Source: Anaerobacillus sp. (GTDB taxonomy: Bacteria > Bacillota > Bacilli > Bacillales_H > Anaerobacillaceae). From it: a DNA stretch of 11,961 bases. The stretch lies in contig SKOL01000336.1 in the NCBI GenBank assembly GCA_007120055.1, forward strand, positions 1-11,961, read 5' to 3'. The position numbers were made by a program, and so were the translations under genes. Shown one piece after another: positions 1 through 6,766 of the stretch (positions are counted from its first letter, which is position 1; each line of letters opens with the position of its first letter). The notes beneath the pieces are model-generated. The model was not told where the DNA came from. It ran no database searches and saw only the letters and a list, made by a program, of their open reading frames with translations.

Positions 1-2
1 AA

Positions 3-107
3 ATTGTCGGTGAGTTTTGTTTTCCTCGACAAGAAATAGATATTGCATGCCCGCCATTACAATTTCCACCACAATGTCCTGATATCTTTCCACCAAACCA
101 GCATTAA
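3..107 (+). CDS. C-terminal end of an unidentified Cys/Pro-rich protein (5' truncated)
   Basis: An open frame enters from the left edge and ends at TAA 105-107, giving 34 residues. The tail is rich in proline and cysteine (a CPPLQFPPQCPDIFPP stretch) and has no recognisable domain. A strong rho-independent terminator starts six bases after the stop, which supports this being the true end of a gene. Cys/Pro-rich tails are common in structural proteins of the spore coat and exosporium, and the next gene is cgeB-like, so a spore-surface protein is plausible. With only 34 residues visible this is inference, and no family can be assigned. Confidence 0.6.
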   Translation: MVGEFCFPRQEIDIACPPLQFPPQCPDIFPPNQH

Positions 108-112
108 ATTCT

Positions 113-136
113 AGAGGGGGAATACCCCCTCTTTTT
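113..136 (+). terminator. Rho-independent terminator after the truncated upstream gene
   Basis: A perfect 8-bp stem (AGAGGGGG / CCCCCTCT) closes an AATA loop and is followed at once by a T-run (133-136). It separates the upstream gene from the glycosyltransferase gene, which starts 57 bases further on. The glycosyltransferase gene therefore probably has its own promoter in 137-180 or depends on readthrough. I see no convincing promoter in that short gap. Confidence 0.85.
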
Positions 137-192
137 GCTACTTTTAACTAGTACTTAAATTCAGTGAAACTCCTAAGATTGGAGGAAAACAT

Positions 193-1155
193 ATGAGAAT
201 ACTATACATCCCATCTGGTTTTAAAAGGATTTATGAATACTTTGATAACTCTATAATTAAAGAATTGGCAATATTAAAGCATGAAGTAAAAAGCTTTAAT
301 GCTTTATTAGGATTGGATCATTTACAATCAATTGTTCGTTCATTCCGCCCTAACCTCGTCTTAACAATGGTAGGAATAAAAATGCCTACGAAGATCATTA
401 CGTGGTTAAGGGAGCAAGGAATTCCCACTGCTATTTGGTTCACTGAAGACCCTTACTATATTGATCGCACTCTTAAGTTATTACCCTACTATGATATTGT
501 CTTTACGATTGATACTGCGGCTTTAAAAGTGTACCAAGACAATGGACATAAGCAATGTTACTATTTACCACTTGGGGCTAATCCACTTGTATATCATACG
601 GATAATTCTACGACCGAAAAAAAATATGATCTTTGTCTTGTAGGTTACCCTTACCCTGACCGAGTTAAACTTATTAAACTGCTGTTACAGAAATCCGCTT
701 ATACAGTTCTCGTTGTCGGTGCAAAATGGGACCAATATTTAAAAAGCCATAAACAAAATCGAAACTTATTTATTAATAACAATTGGGTAGCACCTAATAA
801 AGTCGTCCAATATTATCACCAATCAAAGATTGTCCTTAATACACATCGCCCATTTGACCTAAAAGAAAATCAAAATTCGCTATTAATCATTAATGAAAGT
901 GTCAACAATCGAACATTTGAAATTGCCTGTTGCGGTGCCTTTCAGCTAATTGACCATAAGACAAATGTATCGACATATTTTGATAAAGGAAAAGAAATTG
1001 TCTCATTTCAAAATGATGATGATTTCTTAGAAAAAGTAAACTATTGTATATCTCACACAAAAGAGCGAATGAAAATTGCGAAAAATGCGAATGAAAAAGC
1101 CCTTAAAGAGCATACCTTTTCACAACGCATAAAACAGATGTTAGCGTTTATTTGA
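193..1155 (+). CDS. cgeB: CgeB-like spore maturation glycosyltransferase
   Basis: The 320-residue product resembles CgeB-family proteins (B. subtilis CgeB is about 317 aa), cytosolic GT-B glycosyltransferase-like enzymes. In B. subtilis the cge genes are transcribed late in the mother cell and affect the polysaccharide of the outermost spore layer. The N-terminal half is Rossmann-like, with FTEDPY at 83-88 and LPLGAN at 125-130. The C-terminal half carries the family hallmark NRTFEIACCGAFQLID at 239-254, which probably forms part of the nucleotide-sugar site. The ATG is preceded by GGAGG at 181-185 with good spacing. The gene stands alone between two terminators. The sugar and acceptor are unknown; proximity to PAPS genes and surface proteins suggests a surface glycan. 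Family assignment is strong, but the symbol is by resemblance because there are several CgeB-like paralogues in Bacillaceae. Confidence 0.8.
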   Translation: MRILYIPSGFKRIYEYFDNSIIKELAILKHEVKSFNALLGLDHLQSIVRSFRPNLVLTMVGIKMPTKIITWLREQGIPTAIWFTEDPYYIDRTLKLLPYYDIVFTIDTAALKVYQDNGHKQCYYLPLGANPLVYHTDNSTTEKKYDLCLVGYPYPDRVKLIKLLLQKSAYTVLVVGAKWDQYLKSHKQNRNLFINNNWVAPNKVVQYYHQSKIVLNTHRPFDLKENQNSLLIINESVNNRTFEIACCGAFQLIDHKTNVSTYFDKGKEIVSFQNDDDFLEKVNYCISHTKERMKIAKNANEKALKEHTFSQRIKQMLAFI

Positions 1156-1201
1156 ACTTAAATAGCACAACTTGTATACAACCAATTAACAAAATACGTT
1201 T

Positions 1202-1236
1202 AGCAGACTATTTTTGAATAGTCTGCTTATTAATTT
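1202..1236 (+). terminator. Rho-independent terminator after the cgeB-like gene
   Basis: A perfect 11-bp inverted repeat (1202-1212 with 1217-1227) closes a TTTG loop and is followed by the T-rich TATTAATTT. It lies 47 bases after the cgeB-like stop codon and separates that gene from the permease-cysC-sat operon. Confidence 0.85.
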
Positions 1237-1309
1237 AGGCTTTTTATACACCAATTGAGAGTGTCATTTATTCATAGCAATCATACATAAATAGTAATGG
1301 GGCAACAAG

Positions 1310-3118
1310 TTGACATATTTAAACGTCGAAAAGAGTGGTCACACAATGGTCATCGTAAACGATGTATTCATTACGAGCATGTTATTAATTATTATGTTTA
1401 TTTTTTTAATAAAAGAAACCTATCCCCCTGAGGTTACCGTGTTTATAACTTTAGCGATATTCTTAATTACTGGAATAGTTACAACAGAAGAAGCTTTGAT
1501 CGGCTTTGCTAACCCAGCAGTTCACACTGTTGCCTTACTTTTTATTATAGGTTCGGCTGCATACAATAGTGGGGTCCTTACTTTTATTTCCAACAAGATG
1601 TTAGCTAAAAGCGCTAAAACATCAACTATATTGTTAAAAATGATGCTTCCAGTAGCAATCATTTCGGCATTTATGAACAATACACCGATCGTTACGATTC
1701 TCACACCAACAATTCGTAATTGGGCACTGAAGCAAAATTGGGCACCGTCAAAGATGCTCATACCATTATCCTATGCAGCTATCCTCGGAGGAACCATTAC
1801 CCTTATTGGAACAAGTACTAACCTAGTGATTGATGGGTTATTAAAACAAAAAGGTTTGAGCGGTTTTTCAATGTATGATTTTGTCTATTTCGGAATCCCT
1901 ATTACAATCATTGGTCTATTGTATATAACATTTATAGGACAAAAAATCTTACCTAATTATAATGTAGCAACTCCACTTGAGCAATTAAGCAAACAATATA
2001 TTTTTGAATGTATTATCCCGGCCGATTCAGTCATTAGCGGTAAATCGATAAAAGAAGCAAAGCTTAGAGAACTGAAGAACCTTTTTCTTATTCAAATCAA
2101 CCGTAGTAGCGAATCGATTTCTGCACCACCGAATTCGCAAATCCTTCATCGTGGGGATCGCCTCGTCTTTTCAGGTAATCCCAAATGTATGCTTATGCTA
2201 GTAAAAGCAAAAGGCTTACGACTAACTACCGATGTCGACTTAAACATCACTGACTATTTTAAAAATAATACGTTTGTAGAAGTAGTAACTTCTCATACTT
2301 CTCCATTACTTGATAAAAAAATTAAAGAAAGTCATTTTCGCTCTAAATATCACGCAGCTATCGTTGCAGTACAAAGAAAAAACAAAAAAATCACTTCTTG
2401 TATCGGGAACATCGTCCTAAAACCTGGGGATAAATTACTTTTATTAACAGGAAAAGATTTCATTAAAACATGGTCCAATTCGGAAGATTTTTATCTTATT
2501 TCTTCAGTCGAACTAAATCAACATTATAAACCTATTCAATCAAAGCTTATTATCATAGTTTTACTTGGTGTAATACTTTCAGCATCCTTCCAATTACTCT
2601 CGATTTTACACGCTGCACTTCTAGGTGTAATCACATTATTTTTAACAAAAGCAATTACCGTTTCTGAAGCAAAAAAAGCAATCAATTGGAATGTATTAAT
2701 TTTAATGGGCTCTTCCATTGGGATAGGGAGTGCCTTTGAGAAAACAGGGCTCGCTACAATGATTGGTGATTTTTTCACGCAAACTTACGCTATTTTAGGA
2801 TTATTTGGCATTGCAATTGCCTTTTATTTTACAACTACTCTGCTGACTGAAATTATAAACAATATTGCTGCAGCTACTTTAATGTTTCCGGTTGGTTTTT
2901 CATTAGCTCTTGAACTAGGAGTTGATCCATTGTTTTTTGCAATGATAACAGCAATTTCTGCTTCTTGCAGCTTTATCACTCCTATCGGCTATCAAACAAA
3001 CTTAATTGTTTATGGCCCTGGTGGATATCGCTTCACAGATTATATAAAAGTAGGAATTCCCTTAAGTCTTATATGTATGATCATAACTGTGACACTTGCA
3101 TATTTTATCTGGGGTTGA
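1310..3118 (+). CDS. SLC13/DASS-family permease with two TrkA-C domains, probable sulfate importer
   Basis: The product (602 aa from TTG) is a multi-spanning membrane protein with an internal repeat typical of the divalent anion:Na+ symporter family. The first half has NNT (123-125) and TSTN (168-171); the second has NNIAA (517-521) and TPIGYQTN (557-564), the paired substrate/Na+ motifs. Between them, residues about 228-398 form a soluble region resembling two tandem TrkA-C (RCK-C) domains, an architecture found in sulfate/thiosulfate-type SLC13 members. The stop lies 24 bases before cysC, so sulfate is the likely substrate by context; other anions cannot be excluded. The start is uncertain. 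TTG at 1310 has only a GGGG site, whereas ATG at 1346 (590 aa, MVIVNDVF) begins close to the first membrane segment but also has a weak site. The upstream CATACATAA at 1282-1290 is one base off a sigma-K -10 but has no matching -35. Confidence 0.85.
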   Translation: MTYLNVEKSGHTMVIVNDVFITSMLLIIMFIFLIKETYPPEVTVFITLAIFLITGIVTTEEALIGFANPAVHTVALLFIIGSAAYNSGVLTFISNKMLAKSAKTSTILLKMMLPVAIISAFMNNTPIVTILTPTIRNWALKQNWAPSKMLIPLSYAAILGGTITLIGTSTNLVIDGLLKQKGLSGFSMYDFVYFGIPITIIGLLYITFIGQKILPNYNVATPLEQLSKQYIFECIIPADSVISGKSIKEAKLRELKNLFLIQINRSSESISAPPNSQILHRGDRLVFSGNPKCMLMLVKAKGLRLTTDVDLNITDYFKNNTFVEVVTSHTSPLLDKKIKESHFRSKYHAAIVAVQRKNKKITSCIGNIVLKPGDKLLLLTGKDFIKTWSNSEDFYLISSVELNQHYKPIQSKLIIIVLLGVILSASFQLLSILHAALLGVITLFLTKAITVSEAKKAINWNVLILMGSSIGIGSAFEKTGLATMIGDFFTQTYAILGLFGIAIAFYFTTTLLTEIINNIAAATLMFPVGFSLALELGVDPLFFAMITAISASCSFITPIGYQTNLIVYGPGGYRFTDYIKVGIPLSLICMIITVTLAYFIWG

Positions 3119-3129
3119 TTGAACCCTAT

Positions 3130-3136
3130 AGGAGGT
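3130..3136 (+). promoter_or_regulatory. Ribosome binding site that fixes the cysC start
   Basis: AGGAGGT sits six bases before ATG 3143. A longer in-frame reading from TTG 3119 would place this site inside the coding region, so the ATG is preferred. Confidence 0.85.
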
Positions 3137-3142
3137 GAATGT

Positions 3143-3745
3143 ATGGAAAATAAAAATATTAAATGGCATCAACAATCCTTAAGTAAAAGAGATCGACAAA
3201 GAGCAAATAATCATAAAAGTTTTGTTATCTGGTTTACAGGCTTATCAGGGTCAGGGAAATCTACGATCGCTAACGCCCTTGAATTAGAATTATTTAAGCG
3301 AGGTGTGAAAACATTCGGATTAGATGGTGATAATGTTCGTCATGGGTTAAATAACAATCTTGGATTTACAGATGAAGAAAGAAAAGAAAACATTAGGAGA
3401 ATCGCTGAGGTTGCCAAACTGTTTGTTGACGCAGGTATAGTCGTTACAGTTAGTGTTATTTCACCATTTTCAGAAGATCGCGACCAAGCAAGAAAGCTTT
3501 TTGAAAAATACGAGTTTTTTGAAGTATTCGTTAACTGTCCGATCCAAGTTTGTGAACAACGAGATCCAAAAGGCTTATATAAAAAAGCACGAACAGGAGA
3601 AATCAAACAATTCACTGGGATAAGCCAACAATACGAACAACCAACAAACCCAGATTTGGTCTTAGACACTTCTATGCTATCGGTAAATGAGTCTGTTACC
3701 AAATTACTTTCTTTTCTTGATCAACATAGACTATTAAACAGCTAA
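3143..3745 (+). CDS. cysC: Adenylylsulfate kinase (APS kinase)
   Basis: The enzyme phosphorylates adenylylsulfate (APS) with ATP to make PAPS, the universal sulfuryl donor. At 200 residues it has the normal length of a stand-alone bacterial CysC. Visible signatures are the Walker A loop GLSGSGKST (33-41), the APS-binding DGDNVRHGLN (61-70), the ISPF segment with Ser107 at the position of the family's active-site serine, and the lid motif KKARTGEIKQFTGI (147-160). No key residue appears to be missing. It lies 24 bases after the permease and 25 bases before sat, so the three genes are almost certainly co-transcribed. In B. subtilis sat and cysC sit in an operon with cysH; here no cysH accompanies them in the window, which points to PAPS being used for sulfation. 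The start is set by the AGGAGGT site. Confidence 0.96.
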   Translation: MENKNIKWHQQSLSKRDRQRANNHKSFVIWFTGLSGSGKSTIANALELELFKRGVKTFGLDGDNVRHGLNNNLGFTDEERKENIRRIAEVAKLFVDAGIVVTVSVISPFSEDRDQARKLFEKYEFFEVFVNCPIQVCEQRDPKGLYKKARTGEIKQFTGISQQYEQPTNPDLVLDTSMLSVNESVTKLLSFLDQHRLLNS

Positions 3746-3756
3746 TCCTTTATAAC

Positions 3757-3762
3757 AAGGAG
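3757..3762 (+). promoter_or_regulatory. Ribosome binding site that fixes the TTG start of sat
   Basis: AAGGAG is eight bases before TTG 3771. An alternative GTG at 3762 overlaps the site itself and is therefore unlikely. Confidence 0.8.
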
Positions 3763-3770
3763 TGAAAACA

Positions 3771-4901
3771 TTGCCAAAAAATCAACCTCATGGTGGTTCG
3801 CTCATCAATCGAATCAACGAACACTACGATTATTCTCAAATTAACAAAGTGATTGAGTTAGATGAAATAGCCTTATCTGACTTACAATTGATCGCTAATG
3901 GCGCTTATAGCCCGTTAACAGGCTTTCTCACCCAAACGGATTATCAAACTGTTGTAGAAAGAATGCGCCTTGAAAATGGTCTTGTTTGGAGCATTCCCAT
4001 TACTTTACCCACTGACGAAAATAAAGCAAAAATGCTAACTATCGGTGAAAAAGTACGACTAACTTACAATGGCAAAGTGTACGGAATCCTTGAACTTAAA
4101 GAAATCTACAAACCAAATAAAAAATTAGAAGCGAAAAGCATTTACCAAACAGAAGATTTGGCCCATCCAGGCATTAAAAAACTTTTTTCACGAGGAGATG
4201 TGTATGTAGGTGGACCAATCACACTAGTGAAACGCTGGAATAACATAAAATATCATCAATATACTCATGACCCTGAAACAACGAGAAAAATATTTACACA
4301 AAAAGGTTGGAAAACCATCGTCGGATTTCAAACACGCAATCCTGTTCATCGTGCCCATGAATATATTCAAAAAACAGCATTAGAAATGGTTGATGGCTTA
4401 TTTTTAAATCCGCTTGTGGGTGAGACAAAAGCAGATGATATTCCAGCTGATGTTCGCATGGAAAGCTACGAAGTTCTATTAAATAACTATTACCCTAAAG
4501 AACGAGTTTGTCTAGCTGTATTTCCTGCAGCAATGCGTTATGCCGGCCCAAAAGAAGCGCTATTCCATGCACTTGTCCGCAAAAATTATGGCTGTACTCA
4601 TTTTATTGTCGGAAGGGATCACGCAGGTGTTGGCAATTATTATGGAACATATGATGCCCAGCGTATTTTCGATCATTTTACAAGTGATGAGCTAGGTATT
4701 ACCCCACTATTTTTCGAACACAGCTTTTACTGTTTAAAATGCCAAAACATGGCCTCAACCAAAACATGCCCACACGAAAAAGAAGATCGATTGATTTTAT
4801 CTGGTACAAAAGTAAGAGAAATGCTAAAGAATGGAGAAATGCCACCGCCTGAATTTAGTCGCCCAGAAGTAATTGAAGTGTTGATAAGGGGGATGAAATA
4901 G
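3771..4901 (+). CDS. sat: Sulfate adenylyltransferase (ATP sulfurylase)
   Basis: The enzyme catalyses ATP + sulfate to APS + pyrophosphate, the step before CysC. Starting from TTG 3771 it has 376 residues, close to other Bacillus-type monofunctional Sat proteins, and begins MPKNQPHGG, like the family's usual PHGG N-terminus. Catalytic motifs are intact: [11 protein letters not shown] (187-197) and GRDHAGVG (281-288). Cys321, Cys324, Cys333 and His335 form a probable zinc site near the C-terminus, followed by SGTKVREML (344-352). There is no fused APS kinase domain. It is the last gene of the permease-cysC-sat operon. Downstream lies a GC-rich repeat with a very long hairpin. The gene looks fully functional; its role here is probably PAPS supply, although a part in sulfate assimilation with distant genes cannot be ruled out. 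Confidence 0.96.
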   Translation: MPKNQPHGGSLINRINEHYDYSQINKVIELDEIALSDLQLIANGAYSPLTGFLTQTDYQTVVERMRLENGLVWSIPITLPTDENKAKMLTIGEKVRLTYNGKVYGILELKEIYKPNKKLEAKSIYQTEDLAHPGIKKLFSRGDVYVGGPITLVKRWNNIKYHQYTHDPETTRKIFTQKGWKTIVGFQTRNPVHRAHEYIQKTALEMVDGLFLNPLVGETKADDIPADVRMESYEVLLNNYYPKERVCLAVFPAAMRYAGPKEALFHALVRKNYGCTHFIVGRDHAGVGNYYGTYDAQRIFDHFTSDELGITPLFFEHSFYCLKCQNMASTKTCPHEKEDRLILSGTKVREMLKNGEMPPPEFSRPEVIEVLIRGMK

Positions 4902-4906
4902 TAATA

Positions 4907-5030
4907 AGAAAAGCGCAATGCGCCCGCCTATCGGCGAAAACCGGTGGAAGACCTGCCCGTAGCGGTCAGGTTTTTGACCGCTACGGGCAGGTCTGAAGTG
5001 GTCGAAGCGATGGCGCCTGAAGCTAGACAG
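4907..5030. repeat. GC-rich interspersed palindromic repeat (MITE/bcr-like)
   Basis: The element begins about AGAAAAGCGCAATGCGCC and ends GGCGCCTGAAGCTAGACAG. From memory, these ends resemble a dispersed repeat of Bacillus genomes that starts AAAAGCGCAAGCGCC and ends GGCGCTGGAGCTAGACA; this was not checked by search. The core is a perfect 20-bp inverted repeat (4949-4968 with 4975-4994) with a six-base loop. It could fold into a very stable RNA hairpin and act as a transcription barrier or 3'-end stabiliser for sat, although no T-run follows the right arm. Confidence 0.65.
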
Positions 5031-5117
5031 CATTAAAAATTTTTTATACTTTCTTAGTTGCAATGAGCGGAGCCGCTGCCTATTTTGTCGTTTGAAGCGC
5101 AGTGACTAAAACAAATG

Positions 5118-5166
5118 CCAGTGGCTGACTGTGACCGTTATTCAGTCATCACGTCAGTACCACTGG
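5118..5166 (-). terminator. Imperfect hairpin, possible terminator of the 352-aa gene
   Basis: CCAGTGG (5118-5124) pairs with CCACTGG (5160-5166), and most inner bases also pair with small bulges. Read on the minus strand, the hairpin is followed by CATTTGTTTTAG, a weak T-rich tract. It lies 66 bases past the stop of the 352-aa gene. It may instead be part of a second repeat element. Confidence 0.35.
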
Positions 5167-5231
5167 ATCTATAACCAACATCGAATGTGGCTGCGGAAAA
5201 GATGGATACAGATAAGTTCAATTCATTGATT

Positions 5232-6290
5232 TTAAGGTCTTATTATCGCTTCTATAGAGACATTATCAATATATACACCCTGTTGATCTGCATGTTCGCT
5301 ACCCTGAATTATTAAAACATGCTGAATTTCACCTGCAAATCTTCCTACACTAGCTTCCCAACCCTGTCCGGCATTATCAAAACGAACTCCGTCAATCTCA
5401 ATAAAGTTGTATCGATTATTTAAGATGTCAAGTTGGTAGGCGATATGATACCATTGTCCAAAAATTAAGGGAGCTGAAACAAAGAAAGGTAATGTAAAAT
5501 CACCAGGTAATAATACAGCATGTAAAGTGCCGCCTACATCCGTAGTCAATAAAAAGCGACCTGCACGGGGGAGTCCAATATCCACTTCAGCATGGTCTCC
5601 AGGAGTCAGACTCTCCGTTTGAATTGTTCGAATATCAAAGCTTAATGTAATAGGCGTTGCAAAATCTGTTCCTACATCTGTACTGTTAAACAAGCGACTA
5701 ACTTGATCAATCGTTTGAGAAGGAGGACTAAATGGAGCAAATGGGTTATCAAATTGTAACAATTGATTCCCGAAAATATCTGAAGGTGTACTAGGACGTA
5801 TAGATAAGTTATCGATATTTTCCACAAATCCAAAACCATCAGCAGCACCAGCCCAAGGAGTATTATTGACTCTTACATCACCTAATGGATAAGATTCAAA
5901 ATCATCAAAAAAAGGCATATCAATCGCTGATTCTACAGGTGTTTCTAGCAATTCAGAAGATACTAGACGATGAGCCGTTACCAATTGCCCATCTGAACGT
6001 TTTCCCCAAACAGAAATTTGAGTCTGGTCTTCTATAATATCTTCTGTTGTAAAAATAAACTCAAATCCATTTATATTAGCAAAGTAATCCTTTGTTATCA
6101 CTTGATTTGGAGCAACACTAAAAAGTTCTTGTACATATAACGATCTTGTTCCATTTAATGCATACCCCTGTATGGAAACGATTGAAAAATTAGCAGAATT
6201 TCGATTATCAATTTTAATTGTCACCTGTTGAGTGGGACGAACACCACCTACAGGATTATTTTCTATTGGCCCGGTTGATAAGATAGCCAT
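5232..6290 (-). CDS. Modular protein: shared N-terminal module plus probable jelly-roll (ConA/LamG-like) domain
   Basis: The 352-residue product has no cysteine and no obvious signal peptide or membrane segment. Residues 1-115 form the module shared with the 117-aa and 416-aa proteins: a near-identical start (ILSTGPIENNPV), a central FSVAPNQV...YFANIN, and a GQLVTAHRLVSSE end. After a short linker, residues about 127-352 look like an all-beta carbohydrate-binding or jelly-roll domain, with DDFESYPLGDV at 129-139, a WYHIAYQLDI strand and a YIDNVSIEAI C-terminal strand, a pattern typical of concanavalin A-like folds. The ATG has AGGAGGT nine bases upstream. A sigma-K-like promoter lies about 195 bases upstream. 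No enzyme motif is visible. A structural or sugar-binding role on the spore surface is inferred from the neighbours only. Confidence 0.8.
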   Translation of the reverse strand: MAILSTGPIENNPVGGVRPTQQVTIKIDNRNSANFSIVSIQGYALNGTRSLYVQELFSVAPNQVITKDYFANINGFEFIFTTEDIIEDQTQISVWGKRSDGQLVTAHRLVSSELLETPVESAIDMPFFDDFESYPLGDVRVNNTPWAGAADGFGFVENIDNLSIRPSTPSDIFGNQLLQFDNPFAPFSPPSQTIDQVSRLFNSTDVGTDFATPITLSFDIRTIQTESLTPGDHAEVDIGLPRAGRFLLTTDVGGTLHAVLLPGDFTLPFFVSAPLIFGQWYHIAYQLDILNNRYNFIEIDGVRFDNAGQGWEASVGRFAGEIQHVLIIQGSEHADQQGVYIDNVSIEAIIRP

Positions 6291-6485
6291 TCCCTTGATA
6301 CCTCCTATATTAAAATTGTGAAGCGTTCATATTACACTACTACCTAAGAGACAAATGACCATAACGACTGATCCTTTTTATTCAATCCAGTTAATTGCTG
6401 GAACAACTTATCAATAAATTTGCTTACAACAAACCTTCAATATGAGAGTTGTCAATAAGCTGAGACTTGTAATGAGTCATATTAT

Positions 6486-6514
6486 TACATTATGTTTCTA
6501 CAAAAAATTAGTAT
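6486..6514 (-). promoter_or_regulatory. Candidate sigma-K promoter for the 352-aa gene
   Basis: On the minus strand CATAATGTA (6494-6486) fits the sigma-K -10 consensus CATAnnnTA. An AC pair lies 16 bases upstream (6512-6511), the expected -35 position. It sits between the terminator of the upstream gene and the 352-aa gene, but would give a long leader of roughly 190 bases. The consensus is short, so a chance match is possible. Confidence 0.45.
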
Positions 6515-6621
6515 AGACAAACTCACTAACTCAGAGGAATCTCCACGTTCAAACAAAAAATTTTCTAATTAAATCCTTTCTCTGATAAAGTCTCCTTAGC
6601 TTTTAATTCTATGACGCCAAT

Positions 6622-6662
6622 ATTAAAAAGCCCAATATCTTGTAATTAATTAGAAATTGGGC
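6622..6662 (-). terminator. Rho-independent terminator of the 688-aa gene
   Basis: On the minus strand GCCCAAT pairs with ATTGGGC across an AT-rich loop (6662-6630), with two further pairs after one mismatch. A TTTTTAAT tract follows (6629-6622). It lies about 105 bases past the stop codon of the 688-aa gene. Confidence 0.75.
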
Positions 6663-6766
6663 GAGCTTTCATCCTTATTTACAACTATTTCATCTAGTTG
6701 AACATTCGTATCGCGGTATTATGGTGCAACGAATCTCTCCAGTGACAGGTGCCACATCCAATATTT

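Larger units (their letters stand above)
4902..5231. other. Convergent intergenic region with GC-rich repeats and no gene
   Basis: This 330-base stretch lies between the convergent sat and 352-aa genes. It is visibly more GC-rich than its surroundings and contains three inverted repeats: a long hairpin in 4949-4994, a small palindrome AGCGG-AG-CCGCT at 5066-5077, and an imperfect hairpin at 5118-5166. Open frames across it are short, lack ribosome binding sites and run through the palindromes, so I see no gene here. Confidence 0.7.
6291..6766. other. 476-base intergenic region with a terminator and a candidate promoter
   Basis: Between the 688-aa and 352-aa genes (both minus strand) I see a clear terminator (6622-6662), a sigma-K-like promoter (6486-6514) and the ribosome binding site of the 352-aa gene. 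The remaining DNA is AT-rich and frame-broken, with no convincing small gene. Confidence 0.6.

Noticed and set aside
3119..3142. Longer cysC start at TTG 3119
   Set aside because: It would start directly on the base after the permease stop with no ribosome binding site of its own and would place the AGGAGGT site inside the gene; ATG 3143 fits better.
4824..5063. 79-codon minus-strand open frame across the sat end and the repeat
   Set aside because: It reads through the 20-bp palindrome and overlaps sat antisense; arginine-rich and proline-rich text is a by-product of the GC-rich repeat.
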